63,573 nucleotides of DNA from Paenibacillus uliginis N3/975 (GCF_900177425.1 NZ_LT840184.1:6233763-6297335), one strand, 5' to 3'. Shown: positions 8,590 through 18,007, numbered from the stretch's first letter. Program-made: numbers and translations. Notes: a model not told the origin generated them from the letters alone.

Positions 8590-10173
8590 CTATTTTACTG
8601 CCGTTACTGCGGCTTCTTCTTCACTACACATGACCGCTGCAATCAGCGCTTTGGCTTTATTATGGCATTCCCGGTATTCCCTGTAGGGATCGGAATCAAT
8701 AACAATACCTGCTCCGGCCTGGATATATCCAACCCCGTCCTGAACGGCCAGAGTCCGTATTATAATATTCAATTCCATATCGCCATTGTAATCAATCCAC
8801 CCCATTGACCCCGTATAAGGCCCCCGGGTAACCGGCTCTAACTCTTCAATAATTTCCATCGTCCGTATCTTCGGCGCACCCGTGATCGTTCCACCTGGAA
8901 AAGCTGCCGCGATGACATCGTATGCGTCCTTATTGTCGGCAAGCTGTCCTTCAACCTGGGAAACGAGATGCATCACATGAGAATAACGTTCCACCGTCAT
9001 CAGTTCAGGCACATGCACCGTACCGTAGGCGGCAATACGCCCGATATCATTACGCTCCAGGTCAACGAGCATGATATGCTCGGCCCGCTCTTTCTCGCTC
9101 CCAGTCAGTTCAGCCTCCATGACTGCATCCTCTTCCAGTCCCGCTCCCCGGCGGCGTGTACCTGCTATCGGTCTTGCCGATACACGATCTCCATCCAGCT
9201 TGATGAGCAGTTCTGGGGAACCGCTGGCCAGCGAAAATCGCGGCGAAGTGATATATCCCATGTACGGAGAAGGGTTCAGCAGACGCAGCCACTCATAAAC
9301 ATCCGCAGGATCGGAGTTAAGCTTCAAATGCCTCCGCAGCGACAAATTAACCTGAAACACATCTCCCTGACGGATATATTCCTGTATGGACAACACCGCC
9401 TGTTGAAATGCCTCCTGTGAAAAATCGCTTTCCAACCGGTCCCAACCTTCCACATGTGGACCTGCAAGACCTGCAGCCTTACTCCTTCTAGCCAACATTC
9501 GACTACGCTCTTCCAAACTATCTTCCTTACCGGCTGTATTGCCAAGGAAAGTGTTCCATTGCTCGATCATACTCATGGCTTTAGTCTCAGCGTCCGCATA
9601 CATTCTCGTAAGTTCTTCCGTACAAACGCCGCCGCTTTCTGCCGGTAGCCATGGCACATGCACCGTACAATATATGGATTGCTGTTGATGATCATAAATC
9701 CAGACCTCTTCCATTCGCATCCACATGTAATCTGGAAACCCTGCATTATCCTTCGCTAACGAAGGTAAGTCCTCAAGGGAACGGATCACATCATATCCGA
9801 TAAATCCCGTACAACCGCCGCGAAAATCAGGCCAGCCTGGTACCCTGGGCGATTTGAGGTTCCCCATCCAGTTCTCTAACAGCTGAAGCGGTTTACCCTC
9901 GCTATACCGGGTTTTGCCTGTACGTAGGTCTGTTATCTCACCGTGTAGTCCTTTACCCGTTAACACCGACACCGGGTTCAATCCCAAATAAGTATATCTG
10001 CCGCTTTTGCCGCTTTCGAGCACGAAGGCATAAGGTGAAGCCGCCTTCCATGCTTGTTCCCAAGTTGTAGGAAGTCCTTCCTTCCGGCTCTGGAACTGAA
10101 CCATATAAGGCAGCATGGACCAACCTTCATCTGCCCAATCAAGCCATTGAGCCAGCTCTATTTTTCTATCCAC
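8590..10173 (-). CDS. pabB: Aminodeoxychorismate synthase component I
   Basis: PabB converts chorismate to 4-amino-4-deoxychorismate with ammonia from PabA, the first step towards p-aminobenzoate. The chorismate-binding domain carries RPIAGTRRRGAG, the AEHIMLVDLERNDIGR segment, and the C-terminal PGGTITGAPKIRTMEII and GAGIVIDSDP motifs. I choose the GTG at 10173 (527 residues), with AGGGAGG seven bases upstream; the longer open frame to 10311 has no good start. It is the first gene of the pab-fol operon. TrpE is the nearest alternative, but pabC and folP follow directly. Confidence 0.93.
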   Translation of the reverse strand: MDRKIELAQWLDWADEGWSMLPYMVQFQSRKEGLPTTWEQAWKAASPYAFVLESGKSGRYTYLGLNPVSVLTGKGLHGEITDLRTGKTRYSEGKPLQLLENWMGNLKSPRVPGWPDFRGGCTGFIGYDVIRSLEDLPSLAKDNAGFPDYMWMRMEEVWIYDHQQQSIYCTVHVPWLPAESGGVCTEELTRMYADAETKAMSMIEQWNTFLGNTAGKEDSLEERSRMLARRSKAAGLAGPHVEGWDRLESDFSQEAFQQAVLSIQEYIRQGDVFQVNLSLRRHLKLNSDPADVYEWLRLLNPSPYMGYITSPRFSLASGSPELLIKLDGDRVSARPIAGTRRRGAGLEEDAVMEAELTGSEKERAEHIMLVDLERNDIGRIAAYGTVHVPELMTVERYSHVMHLVSQVEGQLADNKDAYDVIAAAFPGGTITGAPKIRTMEIIEELEPVTRGPYTGSMGWIDYNGDMELNIIIRTLAVQDGVGYIQAGAGIVIDSDPYREYRECHNKAKALIAAVMCSEEEAAVTAVK

Positions 10174-10314
10174 GCTTATCCTCCCTAATGACCGCAAGCC
10201 TGTTCTGTTGCCTGTCAGTATACTGTATCCTGCCCCACTTGAAAACCCCGAAACCATCTGCCTTCTCGAATATTTTAATGGAATGGCTTTCACGGGCAAA
10301 AACATGAACATAAG

Positions 10315-10352
10315 AAAAAGCCTCCAATGCTTAAATACATTGAAGGCTGTAA
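10315..10352 (-). terminator. cysK terminator
   Basis: On the minus strand an 11-bp stem (AGCCTTCAATG/CATTGGAGGCT) with an eight-base loop and a run of five T residues lies 30 bp after the cysK stop. It separates cysK from the folate operon, whose own promoter must lie between here and 10180. Confidence 0.8.
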
Positions 10353-10376
10353 ACTATTCATTCAAATCAGAATGGA

Positions 10377-11315
10377 TTAGGACTCGAAATTGTATAACGG
10401 TGTACTTAAGTAACGCTCTCCGTTGCTCGGAATGATGGCAACCACACGTTTACCCTTACCCAGCTCCTTGGCGACCTTCAGAGCAGCATGGACTGCAGCC
10501 CCTGAAGAAATACCAGCAAGAATACCTTCCTCTTTCGCCACTCGGCGAGCCGTGTCAAAAGCATCATCATTCTCAACATGAATGATTTCATCATAAATTT
10601 CTTGATTCAGAATTTCGGGAACAAAGTTGGCGCCTATACCCTGGATTTTATGAGGACCCGGTTTACCGCCTGCCAAGATCGGGGAGGCTGCAGGTTCCAC
10701 AGCGTAAATCTTAATGTCTGAAAAAGCTTCCTTCAGCACTTCACCAGCACCCGTAATCGTTCCTCCCGTACCGATACCTGCTATGAATGCATCCAATGTA
10801 CCGCCAATGGATTGGACAGCCTCTACGATTTCAGGCCCTGTAGTTTCGCGGTGGATTTTTACGTTAGCTTGGTTCTTGAACTGCTCAGCCATGAAAAACC
10901 CTGAATTCTCCTGCAAAATTTCTTCCGCTTTCTTTACCGCACCGTTCATGCCTTCAGCTCCCGGCGTAAGAACCAGCTCGGCTCCGTAAGCACGAAGCAG
11001 ATTACGACGCTCCAAGCTCATGGTCTCCGGCATAACGATAACAGCCTTATATCCCTTAGCCGCAGCAACCATAGCCAAGCCAATGCCTGTGTTGCCGCTG
11101 GTCGCTTCGATAATCGTATCGCCCGGCTTCAAGCGGCCTTCTTTCTCGGCTTCTTCCACAATACTGATGGAAATCCGGTCCTTAACACTCGAGCCCGGAT
11201 TCTGGTATTCCAGCTTCAGGTATATCTCCGCACTGTCCTCCGGAACGATCCGATTCAAACGGACAAGTGGTGTTCCACCGATTAACTCTGTTACACTGTT
11301 CACTACTTTAGCCAT
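10377..11315 (-). CDS. cysK: Cysteine synthase A (O-acetylserine sulfhydrylase)
   Basis: CysK makes cysteine from O-acetylserine and sulfide using PLP. The 312-residue fold-type II enzyme has the PLP lysine in NPGSSVKDRIS near residue 42, the substrate loop EATSGNTGIGLA near 69 and the phosphate-binding GTGGTITG near 180. A strong AGGGAGGG RBS precedes the ATG at 11315. It has its own sigma-A promoter with a candidate repressor site downstream of +1, and its own terminator, so it looks monocistronic. Confidence 0.96.
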   Translation of the reverse strand: MAKVVNSVTELIGGTPLVRLNRIVPEDSAEIYLKLEYQNPGSSVKDRISISIVEEAEKEGRLKPGDTIIEATSGNTGIGLAMVAAAKGYKAVIVMPETMSLERRNLLRAYGAELVLTPGAEGMNGAVKKAEEILQENSGFFMAEQFKNQANVKIHRETTGPEIVEAVQSIGGTLDAFIAGIGTGGTITGAGEVLKEAFSDIKIYAVEPAASPILAGGKPGPHKIQGIGANFVPEILNQEIYDEIIHVENDDAFDTARRVAKEEGILAGISSGAAVHAALKVAKELGKGKRVVAIIPSNGERYLSTPLYNFES

Positions 11316-11433
11316 AATGAAGCCCTCCCTTGATTCGCTTTAGAATTCGTATATATCCGGTTATCTAGTTGTATGATTGAGAAAACGAAGAAGCTGGTCT
11401 GTAAATCATGTCCGACTTCCGCTTTCTTAATAT

Positions 11434-11450
11434 CCGAGTAATTCGCTAGG
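11434..11450. promoter_or_regulatory. Candidate CymR-like (Rrf2) operator at cysK
   Basis: An imperfect dyad, CCTAGCGAATTACTCGG on the minus strand, lies immediately downstream of the predicted cysK start of transcription. Position and form suit a repressor of sulfur genes such as CymR. The regulator itself is not in the window, and the assignment rests on resemblance and context only. Confidence 0.35.
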
Positions 11451-11463
11451 TTTTTATATATTC

Positions 11464-11492
11464 ATATTATCAACCTTATTTATCCTTGTCAA
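11464..11492 (-). promoter_or_regulatory. cysK sigma-A promoter
   Basis: On the minus strand a perfect -35 TTGACA (11487-11492) and a -10 TAATAT (11464-11469) are separated by 17 bp. The start of transcription falls near 11457, about 140 bp before the cysK ATG. Confidence 0.8.
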
Positions 11493-11544
11493 TAAGAAGA
11501 AACAGCATAGTCTGCCTTAGAAAACATTTAATATTTCTTACCAA

Positions 11545-11590
11545 ACAAAACAAGCCTTTGCAGCAAGGGAATCACTCCGCTGCAAAGGCC
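11545..11590 (-). terminator. Terminator after the PrsA-like foldase gene
   Basis: On the minus strand an 11-bp GC-rich stem (GCCTTTGCAGC/GCTGCAAAGGC) is followed by TTGTTTTGTTT, directly after the stop codon of the foldase gene at 11599. Confidence 0.85.
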
Positions 11591-11598
11591 TATTTTAA

Positions 11599-12546
11599 TT
11601 AATTATTGTGTAGTGCTAAAGGAACACCAGCCACAATACGGGCTGCATATTTGTCCCGAAGCTGGCGCTCAAGCTCAGAAAGAGAAACGGACTGCGTAAG
11701 CGCAAGTTGTTTACGTACCGTCTCCCGGATTAAATTCTCATCTGGCGTTTCAGGAACTAAGATATCCTCAACATAAACGATTGCATAGCTGTCCTTCAGA
11801 TTAATTGGACCGGCGATATCCCCTTTGCTTAAAGATAATACGGTCTCCATCAACGCCTCCGGCTGAAAGGGATCGTCTTCTTCAACCAATCCCAGCTCGC
11901 CTCCATTATCCCGGGTATATTCATCAATAGATACCTCAGCGGCAAGGGAGGCAAAATCCTCACCGTTCTCCAGCTGGTCCAGTACTTCATCCGCTTCTGA
12001 TTCCGTATCCACCTTAATGATGGATAGGTTGAACTGCTTTTTGGGATGGAATTGGTCCAGATGCTGACTCAGGTATTGATCAATCTCCACATCGTCAACT
12101 TTAACGTCAGCTGTCGCTATTTTTTCCAAAGTAAGCCTATATTCCGTCTCGACCTTCAGCATTTCTTCTGACAGACCGAGCTGCTGCTCCATTTCCTGCA
12201 GGAACCGTTCTTTCGAGCCGTATCCCTGACCGATCCGCTCAAGCTCCCGATCAACCTCCTCAGGAGTGACCGCAATATTGGTGGCATCAGCCTCCAGAGC
12301 AACCACCTGACGGTTCATCATCGTCATCAACACTTCGCTGCCGTACCTCTTCTTTAGCTCTTCAGTCCACTCTACTTCTGTAATCGCCCTGTCTTGCACA
12401 GATGCGACGACAGGCGGATCTTGTTCAGGTTTATTATTCCCCTCCTGAAATAGAACCCCGGAGAAAAATATCCAGCTCCCCATAAATAACACACCTGCAG
12501 TCAAGACAATGACGGTTACCCATAATCCCTTCTCTTGTCTCGTCAT
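11599..12546 (-). CDS. Peptidyl-prolyl cis-trans isomerase, PrsA/SurA type (YacD-like)
   Basis: The 315-residue protein has an N-terminal membrane anchor or uncleaved signal (residues 8-33) with no lipobox Cys. A SurA-type helical N-domain follows, then a parvulin rotamase domain (about 175-270) with FNLSIIKVDTESEADEVLDQL and DNGGELGLVEEDDPF. It most likely folds secreted proteins on the outer face of the membrane. It corresponds to yacD of B. subtilis, which also sits between hslO and cysK. The RBS is weak. A second, lipidated PrsA-like protein is encoded at 34172-35281. Confidence 0.85.
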   Translation of the reverse strand: MTRQEKGLWVTVIVLTAGVLFMGSWIFFSGVLFQEGNNKPEQDPPVVASVQDRAITEVEWTEELKKRYGSEVLMTMMNRQVVALEADATNIAVTPEEVDRELERIGQGYGSKERFLQEMEQQLGLSEEMLKVETEYRLTLEKIATADVKVDDVEIDQYLSQHLDQFHPKKQFNLSIIKVDTESEADEVLDQLENGEDFASLAAEVSIDEYTRDNGGELGLVEEDDPFQPEALMETVLSLSKGDIAGPINLKDSYAIVYVEDILVPETPDENLIRETVRKQLALTQSVSLSELERQLRDKYAARIVAGVPLALHNN

Positions 12547-12568
12547 GACGGTTGCTCATCCCAATACC

Positions 12569-13453
12569 TTAAGATTTGGCCCGCTCTAAAACGGATTTTA
12601 GCTGATCTTCATCATACGTGTATGCTTCATTGCAAAAGTGGCAGGTAACTTCCGCCTTACGATCTTCGCGGATCATCTGTTCAAGTTCTTCCCGTCCCAT
12701 ACTGATCAGAGCCCGCTCTACACGTTCATGGGAGCAATCACAGTGAAAATGCACTTCTGTTTCTTCCAAAATGGTTACATCAGGCAAAATACGACGTAAG
12801 ATATCCTCGAGCTCAAGTCCTTCTTCAAGAAGTGTTGTAACTGGTGGAATCTGGCTTAACGCTCTCTCCAGCTCTGTAATTTCATCATCCGTCACACCAG
12901 GCAGCAGCTGAATAATAAACCCACCTGCGTTAGCTACGGTATAGTCAGGTGAAACGAGGACACCAAGGCTGACAGCGGAGTTCGTCTGCTCAGATACGGC
13001 AAAATAATACGTAAAATCTTCTGCCAACTCACCGGATATGATCGGTATACTACCACGGTACGGCTCCTTCAGCCCAAAATCCTTAATGACATGGATATAA
13101 CCGGTTGTTCCAACGGCTGCAGCCACATCCATTTTGCCTGGTCTGATGTTCGTCAGCTCTACATGAGGATTGTTCACATAGCCCCGAACTTCTCCATGTG
13201 CATTCGCTTCAGCCGCAATCAAACCAATCGGGCCATCACCGCGAACTTGAATACTGAGACGCTCCTTCCCTTTCAGCATGTTACCCATCATGGCAGCAGC
13301 CGAGACAGTACGGCCCAAAGCGGCTGTTACGACGGGAAAAGTGTCATGTCTGCGCCGCAGTTCCTCTACCAGGTTCGTTGTTCGTACGGCGAAGGCTCTT
13401 ATTTTGCCCCCCATCGCCGTTCCCCGGAGTATGCGGTCTTTGTGGTTGTCCAT
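12569..13453 (-). CDS. hslO: Redox-regulated chaperone Hsp33
   Basis: Hsp33 is a holdase chaperone activated by oxidation of a zinc-bound Cys cluster. The 294-residue protein ends with the four-Cys redox switch: CDC near residue 238 and CHFC near 270. The core contains GRTVSAAAMMGNMLKG and GYVNNPHV. A strong RBS (AAGGAGG) precedes the ATG at 13453. It lies upstream of the PrsA-like gene, as in B. subtilis. Confidence 0.95.
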   Translation of the reverse strand: MDNHKDRILRGTAMGGKIRAFAVRTTNLVEELRRRHDTFPVVTAALGRTVSAAAMMGNMLKGKERLSIQVRGDGPIGLIAAEANAHGEVRGYVNNPHVELTNIRPGKMDVAAAVGTTGYIHVIKDFGLKEPYRGSIPIISGELAEDFTYYFAVSEQTNSAVSLGVLVSPDYTVANAGGFIIQLLPGVTDDEITELERALSQIPPVTTLLEEGLELEDILRRILPDVTILEETEVHFHCDCSHERVERALISMGREELEQMIREDRKAEVTCHFCNEAYTYDEDQLKSVLERAKS

Positions 13454-13562
13454 CTTACAGCCTCCTTGTTCTCTTGTTGTTAAATTTCACAAAACCCTCG
13501 TTGTATATAACTCTTGCATTTTACTATTTGTTTGACCTTATATAAAATTTGAGACTTACGAA

Positions 13563-14327
13563 TTAGTTACGTTCGTAGATGATCCGCAGTCCTTCCAGCG
13601 TAAGCATTTCGTCGATCTTATCGATGGAATCCGATTCACTGGCGATCAGCTCAGCCAATCCCCCGGTTGCGATAACCTTCACATTGTCCGCTTCCATCTC
13701 CGCTTTTATTCGTTTCACAAGCCCATCCACCTGGCCGGCGTAACCATAAATAATGCCTGCCTGCATTGCGTGAACGGTATTGCGGCCAATCACCTTCTTC
13801 GGCTTCTCCAGCTCAACACGGGGCAGCTTGGATGCGCGCTGAACAAGTGCTTCAGTCGCTATGCCGATTCCCGGCACAATCGCACCCCCGAGATAGTTCC
13901 CCTTACTATCGATACAATCAAACGTCGTTGCCGTTCCAAAGTCCACAACGATCAGTGGGCCCCCGTACTGCTCGACAGCTGCTACCGCATTAACGATACG
14001 GTCGGCTCCGACTTCTCTCGGATTTTCGTAACGGAGATTCAGACCTGTTTTGATTCCCGGGCCTACAATAAGCGGAGCCTTCTTAATATATTTAAGGCAC
14101 ATTTCTTCCACCACCCGCACCAGCGGCGGAACCACCGAAGAAACGATAACCCCTTCTATTTCGCTTATCAATATTTTAGACATTTGAAACAAATTATGAA
14201 TCAGTACTCCGTACTCATCTACTGTCGATTGACGCGAGGTACTAATCCGGAAATGATGAAGGAGTTCCTTTCCTTGATAAATACCTAATACAATATTTGT
14301 GTTTCCAACGTCTACAACCAAAATCAT
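13563..14327 (-). CDS. coaX: Pantothenate kinase, type III
   Basis: CoaX phosphorylates pantothenate, the first step of CoA synthesis, and is not feedback-inhibited by CoA. The 254-residue ASKHA-fold protein shows DVGNTNIVLG at the N-terminus, the GADRIVNAVAA segment near 106 and DFGTATTFD near 128. The start overlaps the nadC stop by four bases, so coaX is translationally coupled to the NAD genes. Confidence 0.96.
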   Translation of the reverse strand: MILVVDVGNTNIVLGIYQGKELLHHFRISTSRQSTVDEYGVLIHNLFQMSKILISEIEGVIVSSVVPPLVRVVEEMCLKYIKKAPLIVGPGIKTGLNLRYENPREVGADRIVNAVAAVEQYGGPLIVVDFGTATTFDCIDSKGNYLGGAIVPGIGIATEALVQRASKLPRVELEKPKKVIGRNTVHAMQAGIIYGYAGQVDGLVKRIKAEMEADNVKVIATGGLAELIASESDSIDKIDEMLTLEGLRIIYERN

Positions 14328-15199
14328 GATGTTCCGCCTCCTTTCTTGGCGTTTAAATCTAAGCTGATGTCCAGACTGTTAAAAGAATACGTCAACCGTC
14401 CTACGGAAATAACATCTACACCCGAAGCTGCTATCGTGCGTACGGTCTCAAGCGTTACATTGCCGGAAGCTTCAATTGTAACATGAGGTGCATCGGTTTT
14501 AATCCGGTGTACGGCTTCCGCCATCATACCCGGATCCATATTATCAAGCATAATAATATCCGCTCCGGCTGTTAAAGCTTCCTGCACTTGCTCCAAGCTT
14601 TCCGTTTCAACCTCGATCTTCATGGTATGCGGAATATTGCTACGCGCACGGCTGACCGCTTGAGTGATTCCCCCGGCTCCCTTAATATGATTATCCTTGA
14701 TCATTACCGCATCATACAAACCGAACCGGTGATTGGCTCCTCCGCCCACACGCACTGCGTATTTCTCCAGCATACGATGGCCCGGAGTTGTTTTTCGGGT
14801 ATCTACCAGCCTTGTCGGCAACCCCTCAAGAGCATCCACAAATGCCCGTGTCTTCGTAGCAATGCCCGATAGTCTCTGCAGCAGGTTAAGCGCAAGCCGC
14901 TCTCCAGTCAGAATCCGGTGTGTACTGCCCTCAATCTCAGCCAGCACATCCCCCTTATCCACCCACTGACCATCCCGGACATAGGCCTTAAAGGAAAGGC
15001 TCTGATCCACAATGTCAAAAACGAGTTCCGCGACTGGTATGCCTGCCACAATCCCCGCCTCTTTAGCATGGATAATTGCTTTCGATTCATGCCCTTCAGG
15101 GATCGTTGTCATTGTGGTGATGTCGCCTGATCCGACATCTTCTTGAAGCCAAGCCCGGATATTGTCCACCAAGCTCTCATTATATCCATTAAACATCAT
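14324..15199 (-). CDS. nadC: Nicotinate-nucleotide pyrophosphorylase (carboxylating)
   Basis: NadC converts quinolinate and PRPP to nicotinate mononucleotide. The protein (about 291 residues) shows EDVGSGDITT near the N-terminus, GERLALNLLQRLSGIAT, the active-site LVDTRKTTPGHR and KDNHI segments, and IMLDNMDPG. Starts at 15199 or 15196 both follow GGAGG; the upstream GTG at 15202 is less likely. The start overlaps the end of nadB. Confidence 0.95.
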   Translation of the reverse strand: MMFNGYNESLVDNIRAWLQEDVGSGDITTMTTIPEGHESKAIIHAKEAGIVAGIPVAELVFDIVDQSLSFKAYVRDGQWVDKGDVLAEIEGSTHRILTGERLALNLLQRLSGIATKTRAFVDALEGLPTRLVDTRKTTPGHRMLEKYAVRVGGGANHRFGLYDAVMIKDNHIKGAGGITQAVSRARSNIPHTMKIEVETESLEQVQEALTAGADIIMLDNMDPGMMAEAVHRIKTDAPHVTIEASGNVTLETVRTIAASGVDVISVGRLTYSFNSLDISLDLNAKKGGGTS

Positions 15200-16805
15200 C
15201 ACTGAATTCCTCCGTCATTCCTTGATCCCAAACATGAACAATGTGCTTGCGCCATCCTTCATTATCCCGCTGTGGGAAATCCTCCCGGTAATGGGCTCCC
15301 CGGCTTTCCTCACGACGCAGCGCACTCTGAATGACCAGCAGAGAGCTCGTGAGCATGTTCGCGAACTCATATTCCTCCCGTTTCGTCAGTTCGGACTGAA
15401 ACAGCGGCAGCTGACGATTGAGATCGTCAATTGCCCGCAGCAGGGTATCCTTACTGCGTCGCAGGCCGGCATACCGAACCATAACTTTCTGCAGTTTCAG
15501 CCGGCGTTCAACAATCGCCTGAGACGGCGCTTCCTTACGCTGCCAGCTGAAAGACAGCGGTACTGGCTCCGCAGGAGTCTCCGGAAGCTGTCTTATCTGG
15601 TCCACAATCCTCCGCCCATATACTAGCGCCTCAGACAGAGAGTTACTCGCCAGCCGGTTGGCACCATGTACGCCGGTGGACGATACTTCCCCGCAAGCAA
15701 ATAACCGGGAAATACTGCTCTCGCCGTGCAAGCCAGTCTTGACGCCCCCCATCATATAATGCGCTGCAGGGGACACGGGAATCCAATCTGTGGTCAAATC
15801 AAGTCCGTAACGCATACACGTTTCATATATCGTCGGAAAGCGGTGCTTCACCATCTCCGGCGATTCATGCGTTATATCGAGATAGACAAACGTCGACCCT
15901 GTCTCTTCCATTTCACTGACAATGGCCCGGGCAACGATGTCCCGCGGAGCAAGTTCGAGCAGTTCATGGTATCGGTCCATAAAACGTTCGCCTTTGATAT
16001 TCCGCAGATACGCACCCTCACCCCGAACTGCCTCCGAGATTAGAAACCTTGGTGCGCCCGGATAGCTGAGCGCCGTCGGATGAAATTGAATAAATTCCAT
16101 ATCCCTAATCTCAGCCCCGGCACGATAAGCCATAGCAACTCCATCTGCTGTAGCTACCTCCGGGTTCGTTGTGTAACGATACAGCTGCCCTGCACCCCCG
16201 GAGCATAACACCGTCGCCTGGCCCCGTACAAATACACGGCTGCCATCCGGCATTTGCACCAGGGCTCCCAGGCACTCATTTTCCCGAGTAACGAGGTCAA
16301 TAACAAAATGATCATCCCACACAGTCACATTAGGAAGGTGTTCCACCTGCTTGGAAAGTGCACGGACAATTTCATAACCTGTCGCATCCCCGTTCGCATG
16401 TAGAATGCGCCGGTGACTATGTGCCCCCTCCTTGGTCAGAGCAAGCACCCCGTCCTCCACATCAAACATAGTACCTAACCGGATCAGCTCCTGAACACCG
16501 GCCGGGCCTTCATTGACCAGTACATCTACAGCAGTAGAAGAACAAAGCCCGGCTCCAGCCAACAAGGTATCCTGCCGATGATACGCCGGAGAATCATCCT
16601 CTGCGGTCACCGCAGCAATACCACCCTGGGCATAGCGAGTATTGCTCTCCAACAGTGTTTTCTTGGTAATCAGCAGAACTTTACGGTCAGTGCTTCCTTC
16701 AATCGCTGTGTATAATCCGGCAATACCGGAACCGACCACAATTACGTCCGTCTCTACTACCGGCAAATCCTGCAGATCAAAATCGATCAAATATTGCGGT
16801 ATCAC
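15189..16805 (-). CDS. nadB: L-aspartate oxidase
   Basis: NadB oxidises aspartate to iminoaspartate with FAD, the first step of de novo NAD synthesis. The roughly 538-residue flavoprotein has the dinucleotide-binding VIVVGSGIAGLYTAIE, the active-site TRYAQGGIAAV, QFHPTALSY and SSTGVHGANRLASNSL. The start is uncertain. The open frame allows GTG at 16814, but AGGTGA is better spaced for the GTG at 16805. It lies between nadA and nadC with a 35-bp gap to nadA. Confidence 0.93.
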   Translation of the reverse strand: MIPQYLIDFDLQDLPVVETDVIVVGSGIAGLYTAIEGSTDRKVLLITKKTLLESNTRYAQGGIAAVTAEDDSPAYHRQDTLLAGAGLCSSTAVDVLVNEGPAGVQELIRLGTMFDVEDGVLALTKEGAHSHRRILHANGDATGYEIVRALSKQVEHLPNVTVWDDHFVIDLVTRENECLGALVQMPDGSRVFVRGQATVLCSGGAGQLYRYTTNPEVATADGVAMAYRAGAEIRDMEFIQFHPTALSYPGAPRFLISEAVRGEGAYLRNIKGERFMDRYHELLELAPRDIVARAIVSEMEETGSTFVYLDITHESPEMVKHRFPTIYETCMRYGLDLTTDWIPVSPAAHYMMGGVKTGLHGESSISRLFACGEVSSTGVHGANRLASNSLSEALVYGRRIVDQIRQLPETPAEPVPLSFSWQRKEAPSQAIVERRLKLQKVMVRYAGLRRSKDTLLRAIDDLNRQLPLFQSELTKREEYEFANMLTSSLLVIQSALRREESRGAHYREDFPQRDNEGWRKHIVHVWDQGMTEEFSDDV

Positions 16806-16840
16806 GTGACTCACCTGTCTTTAGCGAAGAGTAGCGCATG

Positions 16841-17779
16841 CTACTTGACTTGTAGCATGCGCTCTAATGAAGTTCTGGCTTTTTCCGCGACAACCGGCGG
16901 CACATAGATTTGAGGTTTCATCGTTTCCAGACATTTGACCAACTTTTTAAGATTATTTACTTTCATGTTAGGACACACGAGAAACTTGGTCGCAAAATGG
17001 AACGATTTGCCCGGACTATCCAGACGGAGCTGATATCCGGTTCCATCTTCGGTGCCTACAATAAACTCCTTACAGGAGGATTGCTTGCAGTATTCCAGTA
17101 TAGCGGTGGTGCTGCCCACAAAATCTCCCATTGCAACGACTTCCGGACGGCATTCCGGATGAACGACAAATTCGGCATTCGGGTATTTGGCTTTCATCTC
17201 CACAACATCTTTAACGGTCAACATGTCGTGTGTGTTGCAGTAGCCTTCCCAAATAATGAGCTTCTTGTCGGTATGCTTTTGAACATAATGCCCTAGGTTT
17301 TTGTCAGGGACCCAAATAATTTCATCAGAATCAACAGACTGGATGACCTTTACTGCATTAGAAGACGTACAGCAGATGTCCGTCTCAGCCTTGATTTCGG
17401 CGGATGAATTAATGTATGTAACGACCTTGGCGTTCGGGTGCTGTGCCTTCAGCTTACGCAGTCCATCGACGTTGACCATATCCGCCATGGGGCAACCCGC
17501 ACGCTCATCGGGTATAATAACTGTTTTGTTCGGTGCAAGAATTTTCGCACTCTCTCCCATGAAATGAACACCGCAAAATACGATGACATCCGCATCCGTC
17601 TGTGCTGCCTTTTGGGCAAGCAAGAAAGAGTCTCCCCGGAAATCCGCAACCTCCTGTATCTCATCCCGCTGATAATAATGCGCCAAAATAATGGCATTGC
17701 GTTCTTTCTTCAACTGCATTAATCGTTCGCGCAATTCACGGTTTTGTTCCGCTTTACGCTCCAGCGCCAAAGCTTCCAC
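16841..17779 (-). CDS. nadA: Quinolinate synthase
   Basis: NadA condenses iminoaspartate with dihydroxyacetone phosphate using a [4Fe-4S] cluster. The protein has the repeated-domain layout with cluster-type Cys in VIVFCGVHFMGE, DICCTSSNAV and the later EYCKQSSCKEF. It also has ILAHYYQRDEIQEVAD near the N-terminus. I place the start at the GTG at 17779 (312 residues), preceded by GGGGAGAGG at ideal spacing; the ATG twelve codons upstream has no RBS. A good sigma-A promoter lies just upstream, so nadABC-coaX probably begins here. Confidence 0.94.
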   Translation of the reverse strand: MEALALERKAEQNRELRERLMQLKKERNAIILAHYYQRDEIQEVADFRGDSFLLAQKAAQTDADVIVFCGVHFMGESAKILAPNKTVIIPDERAGCPMADMVNVDGLRKLKAQHPNAKVVTYINSSAEIKAETDICCTSSNAVKVIQSVDSDEIIWVPDKNLGHYVQKHTDKKLIIWEGYCNTHDMLTVKDVVEMKAKYPNAEFVVHPECRPEVVAMGDFVGSTTAILEYCKQSSCKEFIVGTEDGTGYQLRLDSPGKSFHFATKFLVCPNMKVNNLKKLVKCLETMKPQIYVPPVVAEKARTSLERMLQVK

Positions 17780-17853
17780 GAGCGACCCTCTCCCCTTGTG
17801 TATTACGGCCTGCATGACCGCTGCTGAACCAGTACTTCAAGATGCTCTTATCC

Positions 17854-17900
17854 CCTTGTGAAAGTAAGCACCTTTTGTTTATCACCTAATGTACACAAGG
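17854..17900. promoter_or_regulatory. Inverted and direct repeats in nadA leader
   Basis: CCTTGTG (17854-17860) and CACAAGG (17894-17900) form a widely spaced inverted repeat flanking the transcription start region of nadA. The ten bases TCCCCTTGTG occur at both 17791-17800 and 17851-17860, exactly 60 bp apart. They could bind an NAD repressor, but no regulator can be named. Confidence 0.25.
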
Positions 17901-17916
17901 TTCGAAAGACTGTCAA
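17888..17916 (-). promoter_or_regulatory. nadA operon sigma-A promoter
   Basis: On the minus strand a perfect -35 TTGACA (17911-17916) and a -10 TACATT (17888-17893) are separated by 17 bp, about 110 bp upstream of the nadA start. Confidence 0.75.
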
Positions 17917-17931
17917 TGTGACAAGAAGCAC

Positions 17932-17977
17932 AAAAAGAACCGGAAAACGAATGATCGTTCTCCGGTTCTTTGTTTTT
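17932..17977 (-). terminator. ftsH terminator
   Basis: On the minus strand AAAGAACCGGAGAACG pairs with CGTTTTCCGGTTCTTT around a short loop, with T residues at the 3' side. It lies 30 bp after the ftsH stop and separates ftsH from the nad operon. Confidence 0.85.
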
Positions 17978-18007
17978 ATTCGTCATGCGATGTTTTTATC
18001 GCTTTAA

